Assembly (NCBI GenBank): GCA_964036275.1
Contig: OZ038437.1
Span: 2,484,501-2,548,500 of the forward strand
Reading direction: 5' to 3'
DNA length: 64,000 nt
DNA from: Litoditis marina
Taxonomy: Eukaryota > Nematoda > Chromadorea > Rhabditida > Rhabditidae
The notes below the pieces were generated by a model. The model saw nothing but the letters and a program-made list of their open reading frames with translations. It did no database searches and was not told the DNA's origin. Both the position numbers and the translations under genes were made by a program. This document shows positions 23,001 to 34,953 of this stretch, in pieces. Positions within the stretch are counted from its first letter, which is position 1; the number at the start of each line of letters is the position of its first letter.

Positions 23001-26000
23001 TCAGCATGGTTACAACTCTAAATACTCTCTAAATACTAAATAAAACTCGTTTCTGAAACTTAAAACTAAATAAAGGTTCCACAACAAGTTTCCATTGATG
23101 ATAACGGTCAGCAAAACGTACCGCTGCTGCCTGAGCCGGGGTGTCGACGGTTCCCTTGCCCTTCTTGACGGTGCCTTTCTGGAACAACATTAAATAGATA
23201 AGTTTTAAAAAAGTTATAGAAAGTATTAAGAATAGTTCATTATGACTAGAACACCCCATTTAGAGAGTTGTAATGTAAGGATGAACTATCCAAACAGCCC
23301 AGTTCGTTAGTCTGGTTGAAAAATTGTCACCGTTTTCAGAGTACCGCTCATACACTACATAGTTCAATACAACATTGCAGTTTTGTGGAAATCAGTTCAT
23401 AACTGGTAAAACTATGCAAAACTTGAGGCTTGCAAAAAACCTATAATGAATAAAAGCTCACAACCCTAAAACAACAACAATAAAACCAACAACAAACAAC
23501 CGGTAAACAAAAAGTAAACAAACTGACAGCCTTGGCACTCTTGTCCGATCCCGAATCGGGCAGTGGGTCGTGGTCGTTGACACCGGCGAAGAGGATGTGG
23601 ATCTTCTTCTTGGTGACCTCGCCACTCACCATCTTCTGTAAAGAGTATTTATTGGACCTCGGTAGATCAAATCTCAACAAAAAAATTATTGTAGTTTGAT
23701 CATAAGTGAGGCCTTTTAACAAAAAAGCAACAGGATCAAACTACACTTCGACTACAACTACACTGTATAGAATTGCTCTGAAAAGACCGAGCACTGTATT
23801 ATACTTTCAGGACGTCAAATTTGAAAATAACTAGTATAGTGGCGGTGGATCATAGTTTAAAAATATCATTTTAGATCAAAAAATATGCGGTAGGTCAAAA
23901 TGAACTTCTCATTTGAGAAATGAGAATAGTGAGAAAAAAGGGTTTTACCTCGCGGTATTTGTGCTGCTTCCACATCTTGTCGACCTTGGTGGTAGTGGAA
24001 GGAGCCAAACTGGACACGATCGTGTATCTGAAACAAATTTTTCACTCTATCTCTATGAAACTATCAAAATCAAAATAACAAAATATCAAAATACACTTAA
24101 ATATAAAATATCAAAATAAATATGATCTCAAGAACTTCAACAAACAACAATGAACTGAAAATGGTACCTGTCAGCTGGGGGGCATTTCTGGTCCTTCTTG
24201 AGACCCTTGAAGATGAGCTTGATCTTCAGCTGAAAACAAACTATGAGAAAACATAATTCCAATTCGAAAGGTGTTGTTTATGTTTAGCATTACAATCAAG
24301 GTACAATATCACTGTTATGTACCGCTTAGTTGTTACATAGTTAGTTGGACTTCCCTGACAGAACAGAGAAAAAAATTTCACTGAAATTTCGGAGAAAAAG
24401 TAGGGGGAGAATTGGGGTAGAGCAGGGATAATTCAGGGTGATTTCCCGGTAATTTCAGTGCATTTATTTTGTAATTTTTAGTAGGGAAATATCGGAGGTA
24501 TTTCAGGGATATGTACGGGATATTATAGGGTAATCTTTAGCAGGGATGTGGCGGGGAGAAAACAGAGATATCGCGCGCGGCGCACCAGAGTGCCTGGCTG
24601 GATCAGCTGTTCTGCACACATAGGAGCAACCCGTACTAGATACGGCGCACCGCCAGACGTGGCTGGGCGCCGTTTCTAGTTTCACTCTGAGTTTTGAAAT
24701 CATATCGTGTATGATTTATAATGGGAGAGTACTTATTTATCAACTACAAGGTTAATATAAAAGTTAAACCTTACAAAATGTTTTTGATATTATCTTCTAG
24801 ATAATGAAAACACTGTTTTTTTTCTAAAATGTTCGTTTATATTCTGTTCTGAAGCAACTCGTAATTTCCTATCACTGAGATTTCTCTGATTTCACCCAGA
24901 AATCCCTCTGTTTTCTCCCTGTCTTAGCAGGGGCCAGACCGCGGTTTGGCCCCTGCTAAAACAGGGGTGGTTTCGGGGTGAAACAGAGAAATGTCAGGGG
25001 TGAACAGAATCCAGTGTTAGTTGCGATTATTGTCCAAAAAATACTTAACGTGGCACCAAGTGTGCCTTCGGTCATTCTGCCATGAAATGTGAACGTGTTA
25101 AAGAAGTAAACTTGTCTAAAAACTTTCAAGATAAACGCATGAATGAGGACTTCGTGGTAACATGGAGCCCTAACCGTCTTTCATGTCAGGAATGCACGCG
25201 AAGAAAAAGAAAACGCGGCTATCGTTTGAACGTTCATGATCGAACGTGTTGAAAAACGTGTACTCTTCGAGAATTGTGCGCATTTTTTTCTCGTTCATAA
25301 ATGAAATCGGTCGACGGCTCAATTGATGAAATCGCGCAGTCGCGATTTAAATTACTCTAACTAGCATCGAAATTTGTCCAATACCAGTCACCCTATCTAA
25401 AATTCTAGAGATGATTAGTTCAAAATCAATTTTGATTCTCAGTTACAAATTTCTCGAAACTTTACGACCTTCAATCAGTTGATTTCTCAAGGTGCTATAT
25501 CAATAAACCACGAAAATTAGATCTCTCTTAGTAGTAAACGACCGTGCAGTCTAAAATCTGGACTGAAAGCTATTCATAGTATAGTTCCTGAAATGTCGTT
25601 ATTCTGAAAAGAAAAAGAAAATTTTAAAACAAACATTTCCGTTGGCTGGGACCAGTCCAAAGACGGGTCTCATCTTGTAGAGACCGGGACGGGTCGACTT
25701 CATCTTTACCATGATTGGTTCGGCTCCCGTGTTGATCAGATTCAAATCTGCTTGCTGCTTGGTGTTGTTAGGCTGGTACAGAACCTGCAAGTAAAAAATT
25801 GTTATAGTGTTATAGTTTGCTCTAGAAACTTATTTCATGAAATTTGACCAAAATCTAACGGGATCAAACTACAAATCGGTACGTCCGAGATATATTATTT
25901 TGAATTAATAAAAAAGCAAACTACTCAAAGCATATCGATAAAATCTAGTTAAATCGGCGAGCTAGAAATAGAGTTCGAGCGCTTTATCTCAACAGCCAAA

Positions 26001-26200
26001 GCTCGGTGGAATAGGAAAAACTTTTATGCATATAGATTTATGATTTAAAATGTGCAGCGAGTATCAAGAGAATTGAAAAGTAGATCTTAGAGTAACAGTT
26101 AGAAGATAAAAATCGAAATGGTCTTCGAAAGTAGAAGAAAATCCGGGGGAAAACTGACACTCTTGTGCGGATCACACTTCAGATTGTTGAGTTTACCCAT
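20041..26200 (-). CDS. MSP-domain protein with modular low-complexity tail
   Basis: A major-sperm-protein fold covers roughly the first 150 residues. Its pattern is clear: NLKCDPHK, VLYQPNNTKQQADLNLINTG, VKMKSTRPGLYKMRPVFGLV, LKIKLIFKGLKKDQKCPPADR (part) and KKKIHILFAG. Exons on the minus strand: 26200-26161 (ATG), 25784-25635, 24229-24168, 24027-23949, 23635-23528, 23178-23122, 22709-22617, 22209-22102, 21882-21817, 21522-21490, 21267-21199, 20818-20747, 20388-20350 and 20070-20041 (stop). The tail is acidic (DSDDDDDSEDEEDKSKDG), then Ala/Pro/Gly/Gln-rich with a repeated GSVFxTG unit, and ends RPASQFITK. All exons from 23635 onward are whole codons. MSP domains in nematodes act in sperm motility and signalling or as VAP-like adaptors; which applies here cannot be told. 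The only problem is that exon 1 joins exon 2 with a one-base phase conflict. Confidence 0.9.
21717..21788. repeat. palindromic element, GTAGTTTGATC family
   Basis: Left arm GTTTGTAGTGTGGTC and right arm GATCGAACTACAA. It lies in an MSP gene intron. Confidence 0.6.
23689..23745. repeat. palindromic element, GTAGTTTGATC family
   Basis: Left arm TTGTAGTTTGATC and right arm GGATCAAACTACA, about 57 bases in total, in an MSP gene intron. Confidence 0.75.
24343..25015. repeat. probable inserted inverted-repeat element with perfect 13-bp hairpin
   Basis: This GC-richer block sits in the 1.4-kb MSP intron between exons 25784-25635 and 24229-24168. Its two ends carry related CAGAGAAAA and TTTCTCTG sequence in opposite orientation. 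A hairpin at 24924-24959 has arms TTAGCAGGGGCCA and TGGCCCCTGCTAA around GACCGCGGTT. No open frame is obvious. Confidence 0.5.
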
Positions 26201-27158
26201 CGCGGCGGCTGCAGTTGGTAGAAATGAGCTCCGTTTTGGAATTCAGCTGACGTTAATATCGGGAACGTGTTCAGAAGGGTAGACGGGTTTTCCCGTTTTC
26301 CAAAAATTTTCCAGAAAGGACACTTGGTTATGGTCCGGGAAAAGGCAGACGTGGCCAAAATTTTCCAACGATCTTGAAAACGGATTATCCATTGGGGCTG
26401 ATTCTGGAAAAACAGGATGGAAAACGATGTGGTACGGTTTCACGAAGAGTGCAATTTTCAGATAGGTTTATTTTTGGGAAACAGGTCTCGTTTTCGGGTT
26501 CTACGTTGAGACTCAGACACCGCTGGAAAAATCTAAAAAAAAAACTCTCTTAAAACTCCATGAGCCTAAACTAAAGTACTAGAGAGAATAAATATGAAAA
26601 GGAAAGTTTATTTTGTTCTCTGAAACAGTTCATTGATGGGATTGCGCTATCTCAAGCATCTACGATGTATTTTGCACCATCCTTTTATGTTTGTAGTTTG
26701 ATCTCGTCGCGTTTCAAATTTGTGAATTAAGTGGCGTTTATTGAAATCAAACTACAAGGATATTTTGTCAGTTCATATACAACTACTTCCACTCATTGAA
26801 AACTGCTCTTAGTAACAAAAATTTCCTCGTTTTCTCTGAAGAATGACATGAGTAAAAACTGTTTTCGGTGGCTCTTATCAAGACTCAATTACACAGAAAA
26901 GCAGCTAATGTTATCTTCTCCATGACTAATTGGTTGTTCAGATCAATATTGTTCATTACTGATTACAGGATTCAATATCGATCTCACCGTATTTTAACTG
27001 AATTTGTAAAGAATGTTTTGTCACACTTTTTTCTGATCTTTTGCAACCTCGTCGAATAGATGCATTGAAGTTGTTCTATCAGTATCGGTTCTTCTGCGAC
27101 CGTAAAAACTGCATTGAAATTGAGTTTGAAATTGAGTAATAATTGTATTCGGTTACCA
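26201..27158. other. intergenic, divergent promoter region of MSP and RING genes
   Basis: The MSP gene (minus) and the RING gene (plus) diverge from here, so promoters for both should lie in this interval. I see no convincing core promoter motif. A palindromic GTAGTTTGATC element is at 26690-26757. A loose inverted repeat (TTTTCCAAAAATTTTCCAG / CCAAAATTTTCCAACG region) lies at 26290-26375. Confidence 0.5.
26690..26757. repeat. palindromic element, GTAGTTTGATC family
   Basis: Left arm TTTGTAGTTTGATCTCGTCG and right arm GAAATCAAACTACAA. Confidence 0.75.
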
Positions 27159-29752
27159 ATGGAGGAGTCGTTTGCTGGTTGCGTTGTGTGCTTAGATGCA
27201 TTTGGTATGTTTCATGTTCAGTTTTAAAATGGCCGAAATTAAAATATTGGCTCGTTGTCTGAGCTGGAGTGCCAACTTGAAGGCACAAGTTGCTAGCAAT
27301 CTCAACGTTCACAACTCGATCAAAAGTAGTAGAGCCCATTTTCGTACAATGTACAAAACGAAACTGAGAGAAGAATACATAAGCTAGGACTTGTTCAAAG
27401 AATCTCTCTTCTATTTAAACTAGCGAATTCATTCCGAAATTGGTCGATACATGCCGTTGTTACCTGAAAACTAGAAGTTAGTTTTTCAGTTATTCTGAAC
27501 ACAACTTCGGAGGCGTGCCAAAGACATTTCGAAATATTGTAGCTTGCCAATAGCAGAGAATTAGCACCAATGTTGCTGAGAAGCTCAGACAACCTCTTGC
27601 CAAATAGTAAGCCACTTGTTAGGGGGGCTAGGGTGGTGCCTTGTCGAGAAAATGTGCAAGTCGTAGAGACGCATACGTCTGCGGCCTCGAAAATGTCCAC
27701 GTGGTCTCTCGCATTTGTAGTTTATCAATAGCAGAGAATCGGCGGTAATGGTTTCGAGAGTTTCTTACATAGGGTTCTAAAAATTAAAAAATAAGAATTA
27801 ATTTCTCATAGAACATCATGAACTTCCAGAAAACTCTGAATCCAAAAAGCCGACGGTCGGAGTCTGCGGCCACTCCATCTGTATGACATGCGGGAGGGAG
27901 CTGAGGTATGATCGTTGGTGTAGTTTGATCTCGATTCGGTTTCCTAGTTCACGCGTTTTGACCAGAAAGCAACGGAATCTGACAACAAACACATAAGAAT
28001 CTTTCAATGGAATGTCGTCTCATACAGGTTATGTTGAAATCTGAATTGTTTACTGTCAAAACTAAAAATATATTAATGATAAATCAACTTGAATGTGTTG
28101 CTATACTTGTTTTGAGTCTTTCTCCTAAAGTTCTCCTCAAGGATTTTTCGGGTTCATACAATAAGTTTTCAGATCAAATAATCAGTCAAGATGTCCGCTC
28201 TGTAATCAGGAAAATTCCTTTCTCAAAGAAACAGTCAACTATCAACTCTTGGGTAAGTTACTGGCAATTTTCTTATTTTCTCATTATTATGTTTTTTTCT
28301 ATTTCCCCATTTCATTCTTCAAGGTGTATTGCGCTTTTGATGAGTACTGGTGGAATAGTACCAACACATACAGTGAGTGCCAAATTTATAAATTTTTGTC
28401 TCTCGCCGAACTCGAACCTGCGAGCAGAAGATTCGTAGCAGGGCGCTAATGACTGTGCTATTAGATAACCTATCCAGCAGTATTCGTAATCAAAGACACG
28501 TGTGCGTACACAGCGGAAAGGGAGATATACAGTACCCTCTTTTCCGTGGGCGGAGGTCATACTTGTGTCGGTATTAGAGTCATGTATAATATTAATAATC
28601 ATGTTAAAAAGTGTTGAGATGTTCCGATATGTGCCGAACTATGGGAACGCGGAAAGTGTCTATCACAATTTCACTAACGTTTCAGAAATGATTGACAAAT
28701 TCGCCATTTTGGCAAAACAGAAAAACGGTCAAAGATCGAGCGCGGTGAGTTCTCAGCTTGTTTTTTGTTCCTAGCGCGACTCGAGATCTGTTAAACTGTG
28801 TTTGTTTCAGAGCCTAGCGAAAAATTTGTTTGCGAGTCAGAAATCAAAGTTGTCTTTCAGGGTTCCTCCATACTTTTTCAGTCTGCGACAGATACACATC
28901 AAGCGACGTATAATTGTGGGTATTGTATGTACCGCGCACAAACAATGATCATACTTTTTTCTAAGTATCTGTGGCAGACAAAAAGTAAGAAGATGCTCTG
29001 TAATACAACTTGCCTTCCCCCACGTGTCAAACCTGAACTTTTTCTGAAGTTGGAACGAAGGATTTCCAAGTTCAAATTATCAACAACATCCTGGGTTGAA
29101 GAGTACTGTAGGTGTGTACGAAGACGTGAAACAGATTATGACCGAGGAAAGTTCCAGGAAGATGAGTTGAACGATCGTTACGAGGCCTTGAAGGTCAAAT
29201 TCAATAGATGGCAAGCAATGTCGGCGAGAAAAAAGAAGTCATCCGAGGCTCAGAGAACACTGGTATCTTATTTCTTTATTTATCAACTTTTATAAATTTG
29301 TTCTTATCTCTTATAAATCTCTGGTTCATCTCGTGTTGTTTGTTAATGTCTGCAACCGCTCACGACATGTGAAAAATGTATCAATCGTAGTCCGGTTGGT
29401 TTCCTCAGAACCACACCTGTGTGAAATCCGAGGTTTTTCATTGGTACTACGGGTTGGTTGGTCGATTTTTTCATTTAATAATTGTGGAAATATACTGGTA
29501 GTTGAAAAGTCGTTTCCGACGTTAACCCAATACCTACCTAACCCAATAATATAAAAACATAAACCCCGTTAAATGATGAATTCATCTTTTCAGGATGAGC
29601 TAAAACGTGAGTATGACGCAATAATGTCGTTAGCGACTGTTCCCTCGCATGACTCCAACTCAACTCGTGCGCCCAGAAACAGTCTTTGGGAAAAAGGAGA
29701 ACCGCGGTTCCGCAGGACTCACAACACCCCAGATGACCAAATCTTCTTGTAG
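27159..29752 (+). CDS. C3HC4 RING-finger protein, coiled-coil-like C-terminus
   Basis: Probable E3 ubiquitin ligase. The RING is split over three exons: 27159-27204 (MEESFAGCVVCLDAFG), 27830-27905 (KKPTVGVCGHSICMTCGREL) and 28173-28252 (RCPLCNQ, then NYQLLG), giving C-x2-C, C-x-H-x2-C-x2-C and C-x2-C. Exon 28686-28744 (EMIDKFAILAKQKNG) follows in frame. One or two exons between 28811 and 29262 are less certain; the 3' part has charged helical sequence (LERRISKFKL, ELNDRYEALKVKFNRWQAM). The last exon, 29594-29752, ends PDDQIFL. The stop codon lies in the arm TTGTAGTTTAATC of a palindromic element. The first three coding exons (46, 76 and 80 bases) have exactly the lengths and phases of the paralogue at 61.4 kb. 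How exon 28686-28744 joins exon 28252, and the internal C-terminal exons, need transcript evidence. Confidence 0.78.
28399..28465 (-). repeat. tRNA-like sequence (tRNA-derived SINE or pseudogene)
   Basis: On the minus strand the order TAGCACAGTCATTAGCGC (A-box-like), CTGCTACGAATC (anticodon-arm-like) and GCAGGTTCGAGTTC (B-box) is that of a tRNA-Arg-like molecule. The acceptor stem does not pair well, so I do not call a functional tRNA. It lies in an intron of the RING gene. Confidence 0.45.
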
Positions 29753-31140
29753 TTTAATCTCAACAAACGATGTGATTTTTAAATTTCGATATCAAAGCAA
29801 GGGGTATGCAATTTCAAACACAATGGCATAGGATAATTTATACCGTATAGGTTTTATTTAAAACCAGCATTCTGATATGAAAAAGCTCGCTCCAAGAAAT
29901 ATATGTTGTGATTATTGTAGTTTGATCTCCCAAATTCCAATCGTAGATTCTACATTCTGTTGTTCGTGTGGAGCAAACTACAACTGGAAATTGTTCAATC
30001 CCGATATAGTAGGTGTCTTCACATGGTTTCCGAATCATAAAGAAGGCACAGGATACTCATATTACATTAACCTGTTTTCTTCAATTTTCTTATACAGTAT
30101 TTTTACAAGTTGGATGCTGCACATAGTAACATATAGTTTTAAACATACAGTTCGATAATACAGAACTCATAACTTTTACGATGAGTTTCACGGTGTTCAT
30201 GAATTTGAACAAAACCTCGAAAAGTTCGAGTAGAGTCTGTTCTCTTGCAGCTAATCGGCCGGTACCTGAAGATTGGTTGTGAATCATACACCGAATTATC
30301 TTTTTTTTCCCTTCTGAAGACACGTATAGAATAAATATAATATTTGTGAATTGTAAAATTTGTGGCATGGTTGAGGATGTCACATCATTATCTTGTTTTG
30401 TAGTGATGTACACAAACTTCGTGAAATATGGAGAGAACTATGTACTATGTACGTAGCAGTAACGGTTACAAAAAAGAACTTGCTCAAAGTACTTTCGAGA
30501 CAAATTATCTGGTCAAATGAAACTTTGAATGACTATATTCCAAAGAAATAACAGGTTTTATTTAAATAATTTTTACCTACGTACTACAACGAAGGGTAAC
30601 CTTTGAAATGTTCTAATGGTCTCTCCAGTAGTCTGAGTTGGAAAGGTGTATACAATACTATGCCTCTTAACTCCCTGCCATCTAGTGGTCAGTCTTTGAA
30701 GTTCACTGTGAGTTCGTGTCTTTGTCATATTACGTATGTTATTCCATCACGCGGTGTACTTGCGTAATACGTTCATCCACTCAAACTGACAAACAATGGA
30801 GAGTAAAAAAGTACATGAATTTGTGATGAATTGCGCGAAACTTCTCATTTTGTATAAATAATATAGAAAACGTTTATACACGTTATGTGAAAAAGAATGA
30901 TAACATTACAACACTCAACTGGCTAGTGAAAACCTGAAAGGTCACAATTTGAGCTGCTGTGATATTTTTCCTAATTGCGACCAAGCAACCCAGTACATGT
31001 GGACGCCAAAAGAGAACAAAATATCAATATTCTGGGTAAACTCGAGGTTTTCATTGTACAATTTAATAACGAACAAAAGAGTGTATTGTGTCATACAGTT
31101 GACCACACTAAGACTGGACTGGTGTGCAAAAACCCTCCAA
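29753..31140. other. intergenic between convergent RING and RBR genes
   Basis: The RING gene ends on the plus strand at 29752 and the RBR gene ends on the minus strand at about 31141. Apart from a palindromic GTAGTTTGATC element at 29915-29983 I see nothing. An 11-base alternative terminal exon for the RBR gene (30933-30923) is possible but weak. Confidence 0.5.
29915..29983. repeat. palindromic element, GTAGTTTGATC family
   Basis: Left arm TTGTAGTTTGATCTC and right arm GAGCAAACTACAA. Confidence 0.65.
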
Positions 31141-34100
31141 TTAAGTATCACGTTCCAGTGAGTTCAAGATTTTCTTCAGTTGGGCTGTTTCTGAGTTATT
31201 GTTCTCGTCCATAAGTATACACACTCGTCCACATTCATTCATGCAGCCGTCATCTATTCGTGCGTGGCTGAATATGGAAATATTGTGAGTTAACTCCAAC
31301 TGTGTTTACTACCATCTCCCGCAGAGCAACAAAAGTCCTGATGCAGTAAAACGTGAATTCCTTCACATGACAAGCGAAATTTGATTCCTCATGTGAACGT
31401 CAGTGAACAGAATTAGACTTGAAAGTCAACAAGTTTGATTATTACCAGGTTCTTACGTATTTTTCAAATTTTGTTTCCACTCTCCCGATGTTAGTTTCTT
31501 GACAGTTGAGTTTACCACTCGTGGTGACCCTATAAAGCAGTGAAACTTTTCATGGGCCATAGTCCTTGTAGTTTGTAACATTTTCCAAAAAGTCTCACTA
31601 TTCTGTTATCAAACAAACAACGCGAATTACTAAAATATCAAGAAAAAGAACATTTTCAGTCACCTGCAGAAGTGCGAATAGGTTATATCGGTCGCTCTAC
31701 AACAGTAGCATTGAGTAGCCTTACAGCAACAAGTCATCAAATTACAGCCTTCCACCTGTAAACTAGTTGTTTAATTTAACGAGAAACACCCAAAAACAAA
31801 AAAAGGTTTGCCTGAAACTAGTAAAATTCGAGCATTTGTGAAACACGTGAAAACAAGAGGGCACCTGCGGAAAACACCTTCCTAGGCAGACATCCAAATT
31901 GAGTATGCGCACTAAAATGTGAAAAAAAAACTCGCACAAAGCTTGTCACGTTACTGGTTTCCACGAGTCAAGTAATGTGGAAAATCATCTGCGTTGACCA
32001 CAAATAGACAGATATTTGTACGTACCTTTGTGAACTGAATGTGACATTTATGACAGGTTCTGATAATTGCTGCCGATAAACGATCCAACCTGAAAGTTCA
32101 CAACAGTACAAATGTATAAAATAAAGTATCCAACCGAAAAGCAACCATGGTGAATGCGAAGGTTATTTTTGTGCATTGTTATCCGCCCGATCAAAAGGAC
32201 GTGGGTGAACTAATTGAAATTTGTTTTTCCCATCATTTCTGGTCATTTCAGTTATTTCCCACAATCACACAATGGAAATAGTTTCGTTACACGACCTTGC
32301 AACATGTGGTCATTTCAAATATCAAGTGTAGTGAATGTATGATCAACGAATACTCACGCTTCCTGCTCCGGATTTTTCTGACTTGCCTCGGCACAACTCA
32401 ATCCCGCGTGTTTGTCATAATCCACCTTGCAACGCCTACAAAATGGAGGTTTTGTAAGCCACTTTAAGCCGAATAAGCCGTTTCATGGCGGATTCTTTAT
32501 TCAACCCGGTATTTCGTTAAACCAGCAGTTAACCTTAACCGGGTTACCTGGTTGGCCCTTTCGTTAAGCACTTGGTAACTCCTTAACTTCCTCCAAAAGA
32601 CATTGTGAAAGAGGGTCAACAAAAGGGTTAACCAGGTAACCCGGTTGAGGTTAACTGATAGGGTTGACCCAATACCGGGTTCCTTGCGGAATCGGCCCGG
32701 TTTCATTGATGGTCTAGTGATGCGGTTTGTTTCTTAACTGATTTGCTAATTGAAATTTACGTACTGAATGTATTTATTTTGCACTTGTTCACCAACGAAA
32801 ATATTGTCCGTATTCTCAAAATGCTTCTAGTTAAAAAGCCAAAAACTCTGATGACAAAACGAACCGGCAGAACTTTGCAGCGCACTGTATACAGTCAAAA
32901 TACTGTTGCTCCTCAATCGTGTCGTCCATGTACGCTTTGAACGAGCAGTGGGTACAGCTAAAGAACGAATGATAGTATAACGGGGTAATGAACAAAAACA
33001 AAGCGGAATAATTACTCAGACCTAAGACACACTTGTTTCTTTTTCGTACAAGTTCATATTGGCTCTTTGAACTCTGAAATCAAAGTTGTTTCTCGGAAAA
33101 ATGCAACACAACCATAGCTCATAGGAGATTTCACTACCGCGCGTCATCAATAAATCATCATCAGACATTGCGGTGTATTGAGATTTATCAGTTTCCTCAG
33201 TAAAAATACACTCACGCGTAACATTGATGTAATACCCACCACTCAACGGTGTCCAAAACAACAATAACAGCTTCATGATCCATTCGTTTGTCGAGCATTT
33301 CTCTCACTTGGTCAGACATGAGCAAGGGTTTCACAGTTTCTGGAATTATGATAATCACTTATACCCATAATTTAACATGAGGTTGTGTTTGGTTCTTTCT
33401 GTTGAATTAATCAGGCAACTGTTCCGAAAGAGCAGTGATATCGTGTCATAAAATCCTGAAACAGGGTCGAACGATTTGAGTGGTACCTGAGCACATATTT
33501 TCTAACACCATCTTGATGATAGTTGAGTTTAAAGGGACCGTACCTCCATAATGTGCAATGTAGGTAATTTTTGAAAAATAAAAAAAGTCATTTGTTCTGT
33601 TTTGAAATGAAAGTTCATACTCTACGTACAGAGAGTGGAAATAATCCCATTATTCGAGCGAAATGGAAGCGAACAGGATTTGGGCTACTGTAATGCAGCA
33701 ATCCTCATTCTATCACTGCTTTGTAGTTTTCATGATATTTACAAATCTTTCTTCTCAGATTTCATGTTGGTAAATTTTGACATGTTTTGAGTATGGTTTT
33801 GTAATTTTATGGACATTTTGAAAATTTTGTACGTAGGTGAACTCGGCGATGTATGTACGTGCGCGTGGTCGCGCCGCATTTTTGAGAACATGGAGCAAGA
33901 CAGGAAGTTGACACCTATACGACTGATTTGGGTTGTCTAATGTGAACAGTATCGACTAATCAGCTCAAACCTCCAAATTCAAGAGGAACGGTCCCTTTAA
34001 ATCTTAATGAAACCAGTGAATTCCTGACCCCACTTGTAGATTTGGTCACACAGTGGTTCAACACACGGAAGGCCCAGTCCATGTGGAGCCAGTGTTCCTT

Positions 34101-34160
34101 GAGTACTCCGTGCCTCCGCCAAGCCTTGAAGACAGTTCAGACACAGGCGATGCGGGGTTT
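31141..34160 (-). CDS. RNF216/TRIAD3-like RBR E3 ubiquitin ligase (5' end not found)
   Basis: Exons on the minus strand: 34160-34029, 33339-33240, 32957-32865, 32435-32358, 32089-32026, 31755-31664 and 31267-31152, with a stop reached at 31141 by reading on. All junctions are in phase. Order: second half of RING1 ([17 protein letters not shown]), a helical stretch ([12 protein letters not shown]), an IBR ([37 protein letters not shown]), and RING2 ([35 protein letters not shown]). The cysteine in EGC sits where RBR ligases carry the catalytic, thioester-forming residue. The ATQCYxC and HFC endings are typical of the RNF216 branch. The first cysteine pair of RING1 and a start codon are missing; they may lie in unseen exons between 34160 and 34954, or the gene may start in the CH gene upstream, whose last exon has a possible donor. 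Confidence 0.8.
32503..32681. repeat. foldback element in RBR intron
   Basis: Arms of about 58 bases: the left contains CCGGGTTACCTGGTTGGCC and the right contains GGTTAACCAGGTAACCCGG, with AACCCGGTAT and ATACCGGGTT at the outer ends. No coding potential. Confidence 0.8.
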
Positions 34161-34953
34161 CTGCGTAGTGAACAACAACAAATTAGACTCACGGAGTCAA
34201 CATCACCTATATCATAATAGTGTTATGAAAAACAACACCCAGAATACGGTGCTACCATATTCGAACGTGTTGTTTTTATAGTTACGGAACCAACTTCAAA
34301 AAAGTTATAGAAAATATATAGTACAGTGCGACAATCTTAGAACGTGTTGGAACGAGGTGCCTACTCAATGCCCATTGTATTTCGTAATTTCGTAGCGTTT
34401 AAGTTTGGGTTCATGTATTCAATTCAATTTGATGTGGCACTAACTTCTCACACTCAGGGTTTTAGAGCCGAGAGTTCTAACTTGATTTTCATTTTCTCTC
34501 GCTTGTTCTCTCTCTCTCTCTTTCTCTCTCTTTTCATATCCCCACTTCTTTTTTTTCGAAACTCTGCGTTCTAATCTTTTCATATCCCCACTTCTTTTTT
34601 TTCGAAACTCTGCGTTCGAATATAACTAACAAATCAATTTTAAGTTGTCCGTCTAGTACTTGAAAATACGTTACCTGATTCTCGCGAAGTGAAAGACATG
34701 CACACGATGGAACTTGACATCAAAGATGATTCGAAACACAGCACACAATCGAAAGTAGGGGGATCGACCTTAAATTTATCACAATATCACAATTACTACA
34801 TAGTAAATAGTGATGGAAAAAATCGTCCAGTTGATTGTTTTGAGTCAAATAGATCAAAAACGAAACACTGTGGTAGATCATCAGTGTGCACTTTTGGGTA
34901 GAGATGCGTACCACTTTTTGATCCTTTTTCTCTTTTCGTCTCCTAGTTTTTGT
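34161..34953. other. interval between CH gene 3' end and RBR gene
   Basis: No exon with the expected RING1 first cysteine pair was found. It contains a CT microsatellite (about 34502-34530) and a 46-bp tandem duplication (34531-34619). Confidence 0.5.
34531..34619. repeat. 46-bp tandem duplication
   Basis: Two copies of a unit beginning TTTTCATATCCCCACTTC and running to CTCTGCGTTC, at 34531 and 34577. Confidence 0.9.
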
